Assembly: GCA_902762305.1 (NCBI GenBank)
Contig: CACWNW010000026.1
Location: 1 to 39,658 of the forward strand
Length of the DNA stretch: 39,658 nt
Source: Fibrobacter succinogenes
GTDB lineage: Bacteria; Fibrobacterota; Fibrobacteria; Fibrobacterales; Fibrobacteraceae
Direction of reading: 5' to 3'
The translations under genes were made by a program, and so were the position numbers. The notes beneath the pieces were generated by a model. That model was not told the DNA's origin, searched no databases, and was given only the letters and a program-made list of their open reading frames with translations. The number at the start of each line of letters is the position of its first letter. Position 1 is the stretch's first letter. This document shows positions 1 through 8,286 of the stretch, one piece after another.

Positions 1-1140
1 CGTGTTTGCCCGCAGGAACGCCAGTGCCAGATGAACTGCACCATGGGCAAGATGCACAAGGACGTGAACCAGGCTGTGGCTATCGGCCGCCTGGAACGCT
101 TTGCTGCCGACTACGAACGCAACAACGGTGGTGCTTCTGTGCCGGCCGTCAAGCCTGCTACCGGTAAGAAGGTGGCTGTGATCGGTTCCGGTCCTGCCGG
201 TCTGGTTGTCGCTGCCGACGTGCGCCGCGAAGGCCACGACGTGACCATCTTCGAAGCTTTCCACAAGCTCGGTGGCGTGGTCCGCTACGGCATTCCTGAA
301 TTCCGTCTGCCCAAGAAGATCGTTGACAACGAAATCGAATCTCTCGCTGCCATGGGCGTGAAGTTCGAGACAAATTTTGTCATCGGCCGTACTCGCAAGC
401 TCAAGGATTTGATTGAAAAGGATGGCTTCGATGCCGTGTTCGTCGGTACCGGTGCTGGCCTCCCGCTCTTCATGAACATCGAAGGTGAAAACCTCGTCGG
501 TGTGTTCGCCGCTAACGAATACCTGACCCGCGCTAACCTCATGCGCGCCTACGACAAGGAACATGCTGATACTCCGATGTGGCCCGGTAAGAACGTGGTC
601 GTTCTCGGTGGTGGTAACGTCGCTATGGACGCTGCCCGTATGGCTCTCCGTCTCGGTGCCGAAAAGGTCCGCATCGTCTACCGCCGCAGCATGAACGAAC
701 TTCCGGCCCGTAAGGAAGAAGTTCTCCATGCTCAGGAAGAGGGTGTCGAATTCTGCATCCTTCAGAACCCGGCCAAGATTCTTGGCGACGAAGCCGGCCA
801 CGTGCGCGGCATGCTCGTCGACAAGTACGAACTCGGCGAACCCGACGAAAAGGGCCGTCCGCGTCCGGTCAAGGTCGAAGGTGCAAGCTTCGAAATCGAA
901 TGCGACACCGTGCTCGTTGCTATCGGTAACGGTTCCAACCCGCTCATCAGCAACACCACGCCGGAACTCTCCGTCGACAAGAAGGGTCACATCCTTCTCG
1001 AAGATGCTGCCGCCAACAAGACCTTCATGGAGAAGGTTTACGCCGGTGGTGACATCGTGCTCGGCGCTGCTACTGTGATCCTGGCTATGGGAGAGGGTCG
1101 CCGCGCTGCTGCAGGCATCAACGAGTTCTTGAAAAAGTAA
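1..1140 (+). CDS. gltD: GltD/NfnL-type NAD(P)H oxidoreductase, 5'-truncated by window edge
   Basis: The reading frame is open from base 1, so the gene begins before the window; the ATG at 31 is probably internal. The first visible residues carry cysteines in a CPQERQCQMNC arrangement, the N-terminal Fe-S cluster motif of glutamate synthase small subunits and related NfnL/SudA proteins. An FAD-binding GSGPAGL motif follows, then a second Rossmann motif (GGGNVAMDAAR) for NADPH. The C-terminus has the family's AGGDI...A..AMGEGR flavin-contacting segment. The family moves electrons from NADPH to glutamate synthase, or bifurcates them with ferredoxin in Nfn. No partner subunit is visible, so GltD and NfnL cannot be separated here. 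A terminator follows at 1208-1245. Confidence 0.85.
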   Translation, partial: RVCPQERQCQMNCTMGKMHKDVNQAVAIGRLERFAADYERNNGGASVPAVKPATGKKVAVIGSGPAGLVVAADVRREGHDVTIFEAFHKLGGVVRYGIPEFRLPKKIVDNEIESLAAMGVKFETNFVIGRTRKLKDLIEKDGFDAVFVGTGAGLPLFMNIEGENLVGVFAANEYLTRANLMRAYDKEHADTPMWPGKNVVVLGGGNVAMDAARMALRLGAEKVRIVYRRSMNELPARKEEVLHAQEEGVEFCILQNPAKILGDEAGHVRGMLVDKYELGEPDEKGRPRPVKVEGASFEIECDTVLVAIGNGSNPLISNTTPELSVDKKGHILLEDAAANKTFMEKVYAGGDIVLGAATVILAMGEGRRAAAGINEFLKK

Positions 1141-1142
1141 CC

Positions 1143-1200
1143 GTCATCCTGAGCGCAATGATTCCGACGTCATCCTGAGCGCGTAGCGCGAAGGATCCAG
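1143..1200. repeat. Two copies of a GTCATCCTGAGCG intergenic repeat
   Basis: GTCATCCTGAGCG occurs at 1143 and again at 1169. The second copy closes as an imperfect palindrome ending in GGATCC. It belongs to the same GAT...ATGAC-type palindrome family seen at 3677, 20509, 20548 and 25354. Confidence 0.6.
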
Positions 1201-1207
1201 TCTTTCA

Positions 1208-1245
1208 AAACAACCCCGACTCCTCGCGAGCCGGGGTGTTTTTTC
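1208..1245 (+). terminator. Rho-independent terminator after the GltD-like gene
   Basis: A stem ACCCCGACTC / GAGCCGGGGT (one A-C mismatch) encloses a short loop and is followed by GTTTTTT. It separates the oxidoreductase from the polysaccharide operon. Confidence 0.8.
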
Positions 1246-1279
1246 ATTCCAAGTTGGGATAAGTCGCGTTTGGATTTCA

Positions 1280-1308
1280 TTGACCGCACGATTTCAAGTG
1301 TGTATATT
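1280..1308 (+). promoter_or_regulatory. Promoter of the wecE operon
   Basis: TTGACC at 1280-1285, a 17-nt spacer, and TATATT at 1303-1308. The expected transcription start (about 6-7 nt further on) lies within a few bases of the wecE ATG at 1318, so the mRNA would be leaderless or nearly so. Confidence 0.7.
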
Positions 1309-1317
1309 TCAAAAACG

Positions 1318-2454
1318 ATGATTAAGATTCCTTTCAACCAGCCGCCCTTCGTGGGGCCCGAAATCGATTACGTGAAGCAGGCCGTCGAAAGCGGGCGCAT
1401 TTGCGGCGACGGGCAGTTCAACCAGAAATGTCACGCCTGGCTGGAAAACAGGACCGGAGTTGCGCGGGCGCTCCTTACCACCAGTTGCACGCATGCGCTC
1501 GAGATGTCGGCGCTGCTTTGCGGCATACAGCCTGGCGACGAAGTCATCATGCCTTCGTTCACGTTCGTGAGTACCGCCGATGCATTTGCGATGCGCGGAG
1601 CAAAATGCGTATTCGTAGATATCCGTCCCGACACGATGAACTTGGACGAAAAACTCATCGAAGGTGCCATTACCGAAAAGACAAAGGCCATCGTGCCGGT
1701 GCACTATGCGGGCGTCGCCTGCGAAATGGACACGATCAACGACATCGCTAAGAAGCACAACCTGTTCGTCATCGAAGATGCCGCGCAGGGAATGATGTCC
1801 ACCTACAAGGGCCGCCCGCTCGGGGCTCTCGGTGACTTTGGCTGCTACAGCTATCACGAGACCAAGAACTACAGCATGGGCGAAGGCGGAGCAATCCTCA
1901 TCAAAGACAAGAAATACGCCGACCATGCCGAAATCATCCGCGAGAAAGGAACGAACCGCGTGCAGTTCCATCGCGGCGAAGTAGATAAATATACCTGGGT
2001 CGAGCTTGGTTCCAGTTACCTGCCAAGCGAACTGAATGCGGCATACCTGTACGCCGAACTCGAAAACGCGCAGCAAATTTACGACAACCGCATGGCCAGC
2101 TGGAACGCCTACCGCGAACGCCTGCAGTGCCTAGAAACTGCGGGCGACGTGAGCCTCCCCTACATTCCGGCAGAATGCGTACACAATGCGCACATGTTCT
2201 ACCTGAAAGTTGCAGACCTCAAGACGCGAACCGCACTCATCGCGTACCTCGTGCAGAACGGGATTCTTGCTGTGTTCCACTACGTGCCGCTCCACAACGC
2301 CCCTGCCGGCAAGCGCTTCGGGCGGTTCTACGGCGAAGACGTTTACACCACCCGCGAAAGCGACCGGTTGCTGCGCCTGCCCATGTTCTATGGCCTCAAG
2401 CCCGCCGACCAGGAATTCGTGTGCAGCAAGGTGAATGAATTCTTCGGAAAGTAA
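1318..2454 (+). CDS. wecE: dTDP-4-amino-4,6-dideoxygalactose transaminase (WecE/RffA)
   Basis: A DegT/DnrJ/EryC1-type PLP aminotransferase of 378 aa. From memory of E. coli RffA the match is close and end to end: IPFN.PP.VG near the N-terminus, GDEVIMPS.TFVSTA, VPVHYAGVACEMDTI, EDAAQG.MSTYKGR, and the PLP lysine inside HETKNYS. The family transfers an amino group from glutamate to dTDP-4-keto-6-deoxyglucose, giving dTDP-Fuc4N for surface polysaccharides. The ATG at 1318 is chosen because homologues begin at this position; an upstream ATG at 1270 would overlap the promoter. It is the first gene of an operon that reaches wzm. Confidence 0.93.
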   Translation: MIKIPFNQPPFVGPEIDYVKQAVESGRICGDGQFNQKCHAWLENRTGVARALLTTSCTHALEMSALLCGIQPGDEVIMPSFTFVSTADAFAMRGAKCVFVDIRPDTMNLDEKLIEGAITEKTKAIVPVHYAGVACEMDTINDIAKKHNLFVIEDAAQGMMSTYKGRPLGALGDFGCYSYHETKNYSMGEGGAILIKDKKYADHAEIIREKGTNRVQFHRGEVDKYTWVELGSSYLPSELNAAYLYAELENAQQIYDNRMASWNAYRERLQCLETAGDVSLPYIPAECVHNAHMFYLKVADLKTRTALIAYLVQNGILAVFHYVPLHNAPAGKRFGRFYGEDVYTTRESDRLLRLPMFYGLKPADQEFVCSKVNEFFGK

Positions 2455-2464
2455 GGGCCTGCGC

Positions 2465-3667
2465 ATGACGTCCAAGAAGCTTCTCATTTTAGGCGGCGGC
2501 CACGCCGAAATTCCGCTAATCCAGGCAGCACAGGCACTGGACTGGTATGTGATTACCACAGGTAACGACCGCAAAGGCCTCGGGCACCCGTATGCCGACA
2601 AGAACGTATTCGCGGACTTCAGCGACAAGGATGCGATGCTTGAATTGGCGCGTACCGAAGGCGTTCAAGCGGTCTGCTCCGGCTGTAACGATTTCGCACT
2701 GCTTTCGACGGTGTATGTTTGCGAAAAACTCGGGTTCCCCGGGCACGACAGCTATGCAACAAGCCTAGAGATTCACCACAAAGACAAGTACCGGGCGCTG
2801 GCAACGAAGCTCAAGATTCCGACTCCACGCGCACTTGTTGTCCCGAAAGACACGGATGCCGACTTCGATGCCGCCATCGCAAGCCTCGACTTCCCCATCA
2901 TCGTCAAGCCGGTTGACCTCACCGGCGGCAAAGGAATCCACCGCGCGAACACCCCCGAAGAAGCGCGCGCCGCCTACAAGGATGCCTGCAGCCGCACAAG
3001 GCAAGACCACATCGTGGTCGAGGAATTCGTCACCGGCACGAACCATGGTTTTTCCGCCATGCTCGTGAAGGGCAAAGTCGCATTCGCATTCGCCGACAAC
3101 GAGCAGTACTTTATGAACAAGTACATGGTGAGCGGAGCGAACTCGCCGAGCACATCGGGCAGCGAGACTCTCGCGAAGCTCCGCGACTACTGCGAACGCA
3201 TCGCAAAAGACCTGAGCCTCGTCGACGGGATTTTGCACATCCAGTATATCGAAAAAGCCGACGGCACGCCTGTTATCATCGAAATCTGCCGTCGCCCGCC
3301 CGGAGATTTGTACATCAAGTTCGTACAGTACGCCACCGGAATCGACTACCCGAAATTTATAGTGATGGCAGAAACCAGCGAAGATATTTCTAGCATCCAG
3401 GACAAGCCCACACAGGGCTACTGGTTGCGCCACTGCATAATGCCCGGCCCCGAAATCCAGAACGGGGATACCGCCCGCGAAGTCGTTTTCGACCCCGAAA
3501 TCCAGGGGAATATCGCCGACAGATTGCTGTGGTACACGCCCGGCGAAACCATTGCAGACACGCTACTCTACAAGGCCGGCATCGTTTTCTTTAGGTTCGA
3601 CACCCTCGCCGAAATGCAAGACAAGACCGCCAGAATGACCGATTTGGCCAGGATTGTGATTGATTAA
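2465..3667 (+). CDS. ATP-grasp ligase of the polysaccharide operon
   Basis: A 400-aa protein with an N-terminal pre-ATP-grasp Rossmann segment (LLILGGGHAEIPLIQ) like those of PurK/CarB-type enzymes. The ATP-grasp core follows, with IVKPVDLTGGKGI as the nucleotide-binding glycine loop, VVEEFVTG, and a metal-binding end (IIEICRRPPGDLY). Such enzymes join a carboxylate to an amine or thiol with ATP. Lying directly after WecE, it may attach an amino acid or other acid to the new amino sugar; that substrate is inference. The start at 2465 follows the wecE stop by 10 nt with TAAGG upstream. An in-frame ATG at 2435 would overlap wecE. Confidence 0.8.
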   Translation: MTSKKLLILGGGHAEIPLIQAAQALDWYVITTGNDRKGLGHPYADKNVFADFSDKDAMLELARTEGVQAVCSGCNDFALLSTVYVCEKLGFPGHDSYATSLEIHHKDKYRALATKLKIPTPRALVVPKDTDADFDAAIASLDFPIIVKPVDLTGGKGIHRANTPEEARAAYKDACSRTRQDHIVVEEFVTGTNHGFSAMLVKGKVAFAFADNEQYFMNKYMVSGANSPSTSGSETLAKLRDYCERIAKDLSLVDGILHIQYIEKADGTPVIIEICRRPPGDLYIKFVQYATGIDYPKFIVMAETSEDISSIQDKPTQGYWLRHCIMPGPEIQNGDTAREVVFDPEIQGNIADRLLWYTPGETIADTLLYKAGIVFFRFDTLAEMQDKTARMTDLARIVID

Positions 3668-3676
3668 AAGCACAGA

Positions 3677-3703
3677 GATTCCGTGTCAAGCACGGAATGA
3701 CGG
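3677..3703 (+). repeat. GAT...ATGAC intergenic palindrome
   Basis: GATTCCGTG and CACGGAATGAC form a hairpin with a 5-nt loop in the gap between the ATP-grasp and oxidoreductase genes. It belongs to the same family as the copies at 20509, 20548 and 25354. Confidence 0.65.
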
Positions 3704-3744
3704 GAAAAATCGCCATGGCAGGTACAATCCGCCATCTAATATCC

Positions 3745-3750
3745 TATATT
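3745..3750 (+). promoter_or_regulatory. TATATT -10 box 7 nt before an ATG
   Basis: TATATT lies 7 nt upstream of the ATG at 3758. No good TTGACA is seen 17 nt further up, and there is no Shine-Dalgarno sequence. This suggests a second, leaderless transcript inside the operon. Confidence 0.45.
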
Positions 3751-3757
3751 CAGAAAT

Positions 3758-4885
3758 ATGAAAAAGGAACCTTACCAGATTGCCTTTATCGGCGGCGGAA
3801 TCAATTCCGCCATCGGCGAAGTCCACAAGGCGGCGAGCCAGATGGACGGCCATTTTGAATTGGTCGCGGGCGCGTTCAGCACCCACGCAGAGACAAACAA
3901 GAAGACCGCCGAAGTCTGGGGCGTACCTGCCGAGCGCACCTACGCAAGCTACCGCGAACTCCTCGAAGCCGAAAAAGGCAAACTCGACGCCGTCGTAGTG
4001 CTTGCCCCCACCGACCTGCACAAGGACATCGTCATCGACGCACTCCGGGCAGGCTTCCCCGTGATTTGCGAAAAGTCGCTCGCCACAAGTTTCGAAGAAG
4101 GCGAAGCCATCGCGAAGGTTGTCGCCGAAACCAAGGGATTCTTTTGCACCACATACAACTACACCGGTTACCCGATGGTGCGCGAACTCAAGCAGTTTAT
4201 CGCCGACGGCAAGCTCGGCAAAATCCAGCAGGTACAAGTAGAAATGCCGCAAGAAGGCTTTATGCGACTGGGTTCACACAACGAGCCGCCCAAGCCGCAG
4301 GCCTGGCGCCTCAAGGATACCGTCATCCCGAAGATTTCGCTGGACCTCGGCAGCCACCTGCACAACATGATATACTTTTTGACAGGCGAGCGCCCGGAAC
4401 GTATCGTTGCCGACCAGGCCACCTTCGGGCTATTCCCGCAGATTGTAGACAACGTAGGGGCACTTGCGCAGTACACCAACAACATGCGCGCGCAAGTCTG
4501 GTTCAGCAAGACGGCACTCGGCAACCGCAATGGCCTGCGCATTCGCGTGTACGGCAGTGAAGGCAGCGCCGAATGGTTCCAGCTGGAGCCCGAAACGCTC
4601 AAGACGTGCGACCTGCGGGGCAACGTAAGCCTGCGCGACCGCACCGGCGACGTGAAAATTGCAAACCAGCAGCGCTACAACCGTTTCAAGGCGGGCCACC
4701 CCGCAGGCTTTATCGAAGCCTTCGCGAACTACTACAAGGATATCGCCGACTGCCTCGGGCAATATTTCGAGACCGGCAGCTTTACAAGCCAGTATGTTTG
4801 CGGCATCCGCACATCGCTCGAAGGCCTCGCCATGATGCAGGCGGCCGCACGCTCCGCACAGAGCAACAAATGGGAGAACGTATGA
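3758..4885 (+). CDS. Gfo/Idh/MocA family NAD(P)-dependent oxidoreductase
   Basis: A 375-aa protein. An N-terminal Rossmann fold starts with IAFIGGGINSAIG. The family's catalytic EK motif is present (ICEKSLATS), and the C-terminal fold has LDLGSHLHNMIYFLTG, whose Asp and His match the usual active-site pair. These enzymes oxidise or reduce sugar or inositol hydroxyls, often on nucleotide sugars in polysaccharide operons. The substrate cannot be read from the sequence. Its stop overlaps the next start by 4 nt (ATGA at 4882), which indicates translational coupling to the glycosyltransferase. Confidence 0.85.
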   Translation: MKKEPYQIAFIGGGINSAIGEVHKAASQMDGHFELVAGAFSTHAETNKKTAEVWGVPAERTYASYRELLEAEKGKLDAVVVLAPTDLHKDIVIDALRAGFPVICEKSLATSFEEGEAIAKVVAETKGFFCTTYNYTGYPMVRELKQFIADGKLGKIQQVQVEMPQEGFMRLGSHNEPPKPQAWRLKDTVIPKISLDLGSHLHNMIYFLTGERPERIVADQATFGLFPQIVDNVGALAQYTNNMRAQVWFSKTALGNRNGLRIRVYGSEGSAEWFQLEPETLKTCDLRGNVSLRDRTGDVKIANQQRYNRFKAGHPAGFIEAFANYYKDIADCLGQYFETGSFTSQYVCGIRTSLEGLAMMQAAARSAQSNKWENV

Positions 4886-5802
4886 AGCTTTCGTTCGTGA
4901 TTCCCTGTTACCGCAGCGAAAATACCATCGAAACCGTGGTGCAAGAAATCCGCGATACCATCGCGACCCGCCCCGACACCGACTACGAAATCGTACTGGT
5001 GAACGACTGCAGCCCCGACGGCGTATGGCAGGTCATCAAGGGGCTCGCCGCTACCGACAGCCGCATCAAGGGAATCTGCCTCGCCAAGAACTTCGGGCAG
5101 CACTGCGCATTGATGGCCGGCTACGGGCAAGCCACCGGCGACTACGTGATAAGCCTCGACGACGACGGCCAGACACCTGCCAGCGAGACGTTCAAGCTGG
5201 TCGACAAACTCGAAGAAGGCTACGATGTGGTGTACGGCTACTACGAACATTCCGCGCAGCACCTCTTCCGCCACTTTGGCACGTGGGTCAACAAGAAAAT
5301 GGCCGAAAACATCATCGGCCAACCCAAGACGCTGCGCACTACGAGCTTCTTTATAATGCGCAAGTTCGTCGTCGAAGAAATCGTGCGCTACCCCCACCCC
5401 TTCGCCTATATCAGCGGCCTTGTTTTCCGAGCGACCAAGAACTTGGGCAACGTAGAGGTACAGCACCGCCGCCGCCTCGAAGGCGAATCGGGCTACACCA
5501 TCGCGGGCCTCATCGGTCTCTGGATCAACGGGTTTACCGCGTTCTCCGTCAAGCCGCTCCGTGCCGCGACTTTCCTCGGCATGCTCTGTGCCGCCATCGG
5601 GTTCGCTGCAGGCATCTTCATAATTTACCAGAAATTCACCCACCCCGAAGTCCCGGTAGGCTACACCAGCATGCTTGCCACCCTGCTCTTTATCGGCGGC
5701 ATGATAATGCTACTGCTTGGGCTCATCGGCGAATACGTGGGTCGCATTTACATCAGCATGAACCAGTCGCCGCAATACGTGGTGCGCGAACGGACGTTCT
5801 AG
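4882..5802 (+). CDS. ArnC/GtrB-like membrane GT2 glycosyltransferase
   Basis: A 306-aa GT-A enzyme. SFVIPCYRSENTIE opens the nucleotide-binding fold, VNDCSPD follows, and the metal/UDP-binding triad is SLDDDGQTP. Two C-terminal hydrophobic helices (about residues 230-255 and 265-290) match polyprenyl-phosphate glycosyltransferases such as ArnC, GtrB and DPM1, which load a sugar onto undecaprenyl phosphate at the cytoplasmic membrane. It overlaps the upstream oxidoreductase by 4 nt and precedes wzm by 21 nt. The product is probably a lipid-linked sugar for chain start or modification; the sugar is unknown. Confidence 0.88.
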   Translation: MKLSFVIPCYRSENTIETVVQEIRDTIATRPDTDYEIVLVNDCSPDGVWQVIKGLAATDSRIKGICLAKNFGQHCALMAGYGQATGDYVISLDDDGQTPASETFKLVDKLEEGYDVVYGYYEHSAQHLFRHFGTWVNKKMAENIIGQPKTLRTTSFFIMRKFVVEEIVRYPHPFAYISGLVFRATKNLGNVEVQHRRRLEGESGYTIAGLIGLWINGFTAFSVKPLRAATFLGMLCAAIGFAAGIFIIYQKFTHPEVPVGYTSMLATLLFIGGMIMLLLGLIGEYVGRIYISMNQSPQYVVRERTF

Positions 5803-5823
5803 GCCAGCACAAGGCGGTAAACG

Positions 5824-6669
5824 ATGAGCGAATGGACCACAGTCATCAAGCCCAAGTCGAGCCTGCTCTCGGTAGACTTCGGCGAAATATGGCAGTACCG
5901 CGATTTGTACCGCATGTTTGTGAAGCGCGATATTGTCACGTGGTATAAACAAACTATTCTCGGCCCGCTGTGGTTCTTTATACAGCCCATCATGACGACC
6001 ATCATGTTCATGGTCGTGTTCGGCGGCATTGCAAAAATATCGACAGACGGATTGCCGCAGCCGCTGTTCTACCTCGCAGGGATTTGCCTCTGGACCTACT
6101 TTTCAGAATGCCTGAACCAGACGAGCAAAACCTTCATCGAGAATGCGAACATGTTCGGCAAGGTGTATTTCCCGCGCCTGGTGGTGCCGCTTGCCACTGT
6201 GACGAGCAACCTCGTGCGGCTCAGCATCCAGATGGGGCTGTTTTTCCTGGTGTTCGCATACTACCTGATTTTCACCGACGCTCCGGTGCACCCTAACCTG
6301 TACGCGCTGCTCACGCCCGTGCTCGTATTGCTCATCGCCGCGCTCGCCCTCGGCTTTGGCGTGCTGTTCAGCAGCCTCACCACCAAATACCGCGACCTTA
6401 CATTTTTACTGAGCTTTATCGTGCAGCTGTGGATGTACGCGACTCCGGTGATTTACCCGCTCAGCACCATCGAAGACCCGCGCCTCAAAATGCTCATGCA
6501 GGCAAACCCGCTCACCAGCATCATGGAGACGTTCAAGTTCGGCATGCTCGGCGTTGGCGAATTCAGCTGGGCAGCCCTCGGCTACACCGCCGGTTTTGCC
6601 GCGTTCATCCTCACACTCGGCATTGTCGTGTTCAACAAAATCCAAAGAACGTTCATGGATACGGTGTAG
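5824..6669 (+). CDS. wzm: O-antigen/polysaccharide ABC-2 export permease (Wzm-like)
   Basis: A 281-aa integral membrane protein with about six hydrophobic segments. The N-terminal region carries the TagG/KpsM/Wzm signature (DLYRMFVKRDIVTWYKQT then LGPLWFFIQP), and the C-terminal part contains YPLSTI and NPLTSIMETFK. It would form the channel that exports lipid-linked glycan with the ATPase Wzt. Its usual partner gene lies 4.4 kb downstream (11064) instead of next to it. The stop codon abuts the next ATG at 6670. Confidence 0.92.
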   Translation: MSEWTTVIKPKSSLLSVDFGEIWQYRDLYRMFVKRDIVTWYKQTILGPLWFFIQPIMTTIMFMVVFGGIAKISTDGLPQPLFYLAGICLWTYFSECLNQTSKTFIENANMFGKVYFPRLVVPLATVTSNLVRLSIQMGLFFLVFAYYLIFTDAPVHPNLYALLTPVLVLLIAALALGFGVLFSSLTTKYRDLTFLLSFIVQLWMYATPVIYPLSTIEDPRLKMLMQANPLTSIMETFKFGMLGVGEFSWAALGYTAGFAAFILTLGIVVFNKIQRTFMDTV

Positions 6670-7515
6670 ATGACGCGCTCCAAGACACATAATGTTACGC
6701 TGCAATACAAGAATTGCCCGCGCACAGAAGACGGGATGGAAATCCGGGCTTCGTACAAATGCAATAAATGCAATGGGAAAGGCAAGACCTTTGGCATATA
6801 CAGAAAATGCATCTCTTGTGACGGCACAGGCATCGTCAACCTAGTAGACTGTCCCGACTGCCTAGGGACCGGCGTCAGCGCAAATAAAGGAATCTGCAGC
6901 ACCTGCAAAGGAGAAAAAATTGTCACCCAGCCCAAAGCCAAAGACATCACATTAAGCAAGAATTGGTGCACTAAATTTAAAGAGAACCCCGTAAAAGCGC
7001 TCATCTGGCCCATAATCAACATCGTTGCCCTCGCATTATGTTCCAGAACAGCGTGGCTCTATTTAAGCACAGGTTTAGTTCCCGACACATTCATCGGCAG
7101 CGTACGCGAGCATGTCCCAGTGATTGCCTGGTTCTTCCTTATTTTCAAGTGTATTAATATCTTTGAGGGCTCCCGATATGATCCGGAAAGGAGAATGCTC
7201 CGGGCCGTAGGGCTGGGAATCATCGGTGTCGGCCTCCTAGTTTCGCTCATTGCCGGGCCACTTTCTTGTGAAAAAAATGAATTGGTTGTAGCCCAAGCGA
7301 CGGAACACTTCAACAAGTACCGTAAAGGCGACAATTTAACATGCACTACGATCAACATCAAAAAAAGAGAAAGCTATTCCACATACTACGGCGACGCAAT
7401 ACTTACCACTGGAGACTCAATACCAGTCAAAATAGTCGTACACAACCTAAAAAATCGAAGCTACCTTTACATGGAATCAACCGTTCCCTGGCCCATATCA
7501 GATTCATGGGAATAA
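6670..7515 (+). CDS. DnaJ-like zinc-ribbon protein with membrane segments, function unknown
   Basis: A 281-aa protein. Residues about 30-82 hold four CxxC pairs, mostly followed by G.G (CNKCNGKG, CISCDGTG, CPDCLGTG, CSTCKGE), the zinc-binding pattern of the DnaJ central domain, but no J domain is present. Two or three hydrophobic segments follow (about 115-205), then a polar tail. The combination suggests a membrane-anchored zinc protein. It starts immediately after the wzm stop but is more AT-rich than wzm, so it looks like an addition to the operon. A terminator follows at 7544-7573. No function is claimed. Confidence 0.65.
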   Translation: MTRSKTHNVTLQYKNCPRTEDGMEIRASYKCNKCNGKGKTFGIYRKCISCDGTGIVNLVDCPDCLGTGVSANKGICSTCKGEKIVTQPKAKDITLSKNWCTKFKENPVKALIWPIINIVALALCSRTAWLYLSTGLVPDTFIGSVREHVPVIAWFFLIFKCINIFEGSRYDPERRMLRAVGLGIIGVGLLVSLIAGPLSCEKNELVVAQATEHFNKYRKGDNLTCTTINIKKRESYSTYYGDAILTTGDSIPVKIVVHNLKNRSYLYMESTVPWPISDSWE

Positions 7516-7543
7516 TCCACGCGGTCAATTTATCATCTACACG

Positions 7544-7573
7544 AACCTGTGCATTTTTTGCACAGGTTGTTTT
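7544..7573 (+). terminator. Terminator ending the wzm transcript
   Basis: Perfect 10-bp stem AACCTGTGCA / TGCACAGGTT with a T-rich loop, followed by GTTTTAT. It separates the first half of the polysaccharide operon from the convergent accessory genes and from wzt. Confidence 0.8.
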
Positions 7574-7859
7574 ATACCGCGACCTTGAATACGATACCAC
7601 CCGTCACGTAACGGTGGATGATGGAATTGATGAGCGTCTGGTAAGGCATGCCCGCGGCCTTCGCCATTTTCTTGATGCCGTTCAGATCATCGAGCTGCAT
7701 ACGAATAGTGATGTTCTTCGCCGAAGCAGACATAATGTCAGCCCGAATCCGTTCTTCCTCTTCGTGCGAAAGCGGAACTGTTTCGTCATTTTCCACAGTT
7801 TCCATCAAAGCGCGTTCTTCGTCATCTATCGGCTCATCTATGAATTTCGAGTTCGCCAT
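7572..7859 (-). CDS. Ribbon-helix-helix (CopG/BrnA-like) protein, possible orphan antitoxin
   Basis: A 95-aa protein with an acidic N-terminus and a C-terminal region KNITIRMQLDDLNGIKKMAK followed by GMPYQTLINSIIHRYV, which reads as a beta strand plus two helices of a ribbon-helix-helix DNA-binding fold. The start at 7859 has AAAGGAGG about 7 nt upstream; an earlier ATG at 7940 lacks one. Such proteins are usually antitoxins that repress their own operon. No toxin gene sits next to it, so it may be an orphan. Its promoter is at 7932-7960. Confidence 0.7.
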   Translation of the reverse strand: MANSKFIDEPIDDEERALMETVENDETVPLSHEEEERIRADIMSASAKNITIRMQLDDLNGIKKMAKAAGMPYQTLINSIIHRYVTGGIVFKVAV

Positions 7860-7931
7860 TTTCAAACCTCCTTTGATACAAACGGCTTTTGAAAGCTGTC
7901 TTGAGGAAATATGTTCCATCTCTATATTTAT

Positions 7932-7960
7932 AATATACATAATTTACAAATCCCCGTCAA
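7932..7960 (-). promoter_or_regulatory. Promoter of the ribbon-helix-helix gene
   Basis: On the minus strand TTGACG (7955-7960), a 17-nt spacer and TATATT (7932-7937). This leaves a leader of about 65 nt before the start at 7859. Confidence 0.65.
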
Positions 7961-8073
7961 GTATAATTCAATCGTTTTTGCCCCGCGAATGATGTACATT
8001 CGCGGCTTGAGCAGGTTCTTATAAGGGGATTTCTAGGTTTCTTAACCGACACAACGGTCACACCTTCTTTCAT
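7957..8073 (-). CDS. Small ORF (38 aa) behind an Rpn-type leader, coding status uncertain
   Basis: ATG at 8073 with GGGGAGGAG 6 nt upstream, a canonical promoter and a structured leader, followed by 38 codons ending in TGA. The peptide begins MKEGVTVVSVKKPRN and resembles nothing I recognise. Its coding region contains a perfect inverted repeat (CCGCGAATG / CATTCGCGG, 7983-8005). The leader is shared with the Rpn gene at 9933-10847. This may be the remnant of a second leader-bearing gene, or a real small peptide. Confidence 0.3.
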   Translation of the reverse strand: MKEGVTVVSVKKPRNPLIRTCSSRECTSFAGQKRLNYT

Positions 8074-8186
8074 CTTTCACTCCTCCCCGCAAACAGGCTC
8101 GAAATTGCGGGTCTTCAGTCGGTTTTTGCGAGTATATACTACTCACTTGTGCACTAAAATATAAATTTTCAGTGTGTCACAGTCAA
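8074..8186 (-). promoter_or_regulatory. Promoter plus hairpin leader, copy 1
   Basis: On the minus strand TTGACT (8181-8186), 17 nt, TATATT (8158-8163), then the conserved string CAAGTGAGTAGT. A hairpin CCCGCAA / TTGCGGG with the 12-nt loop TTTCGAGCCTGT follows, then GGAGGAGTGAAAG and ATG. It matches copy 2 at 10848-10958 in order, spacing and loop, while the stem bases differ in a compensating way. Confidence 0.7.
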
Positions 8187-8258
8187 GCGTTTTTCAAAAA
8201 AAGTTTGATTGAGGTGCCGTCAACGTGCCGAGAAAGCGCCATGGTTTCCATGAGGAGT

Positions 8259-8283
8259 GGTTGTTTCCATTTTGGAAACAACC
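8259..8283 (-). terminator. Strong hairpin after the AAA/DUF4143 gene
   Basis: GGTTGTTTCCA / TGGAAACAACC is a perfect 11-bp inverted repeat with a 3-nt loop, 3 nt past the stop codon of the minus-strand ATPase gene. There is no clear U-run, so it may be a 3'-end stabiliser, not an intrinsic terminator. Confidence 0.5.
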
Positions 8284-8286
8284 CCT

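Noticed and set aside
1309-2076. Long minus-strand open frame opposite wecE
   Set aside because: It mirrors the codon pattern of wecE, has no recognisable domain and no RBS; wecE is strongly supported by homology.
7860-8286. Toxin gene partner for the ribbon-helix-helix protein
   Set aside because: Only the 38-aa ORF is present and it has no toxin-like features.
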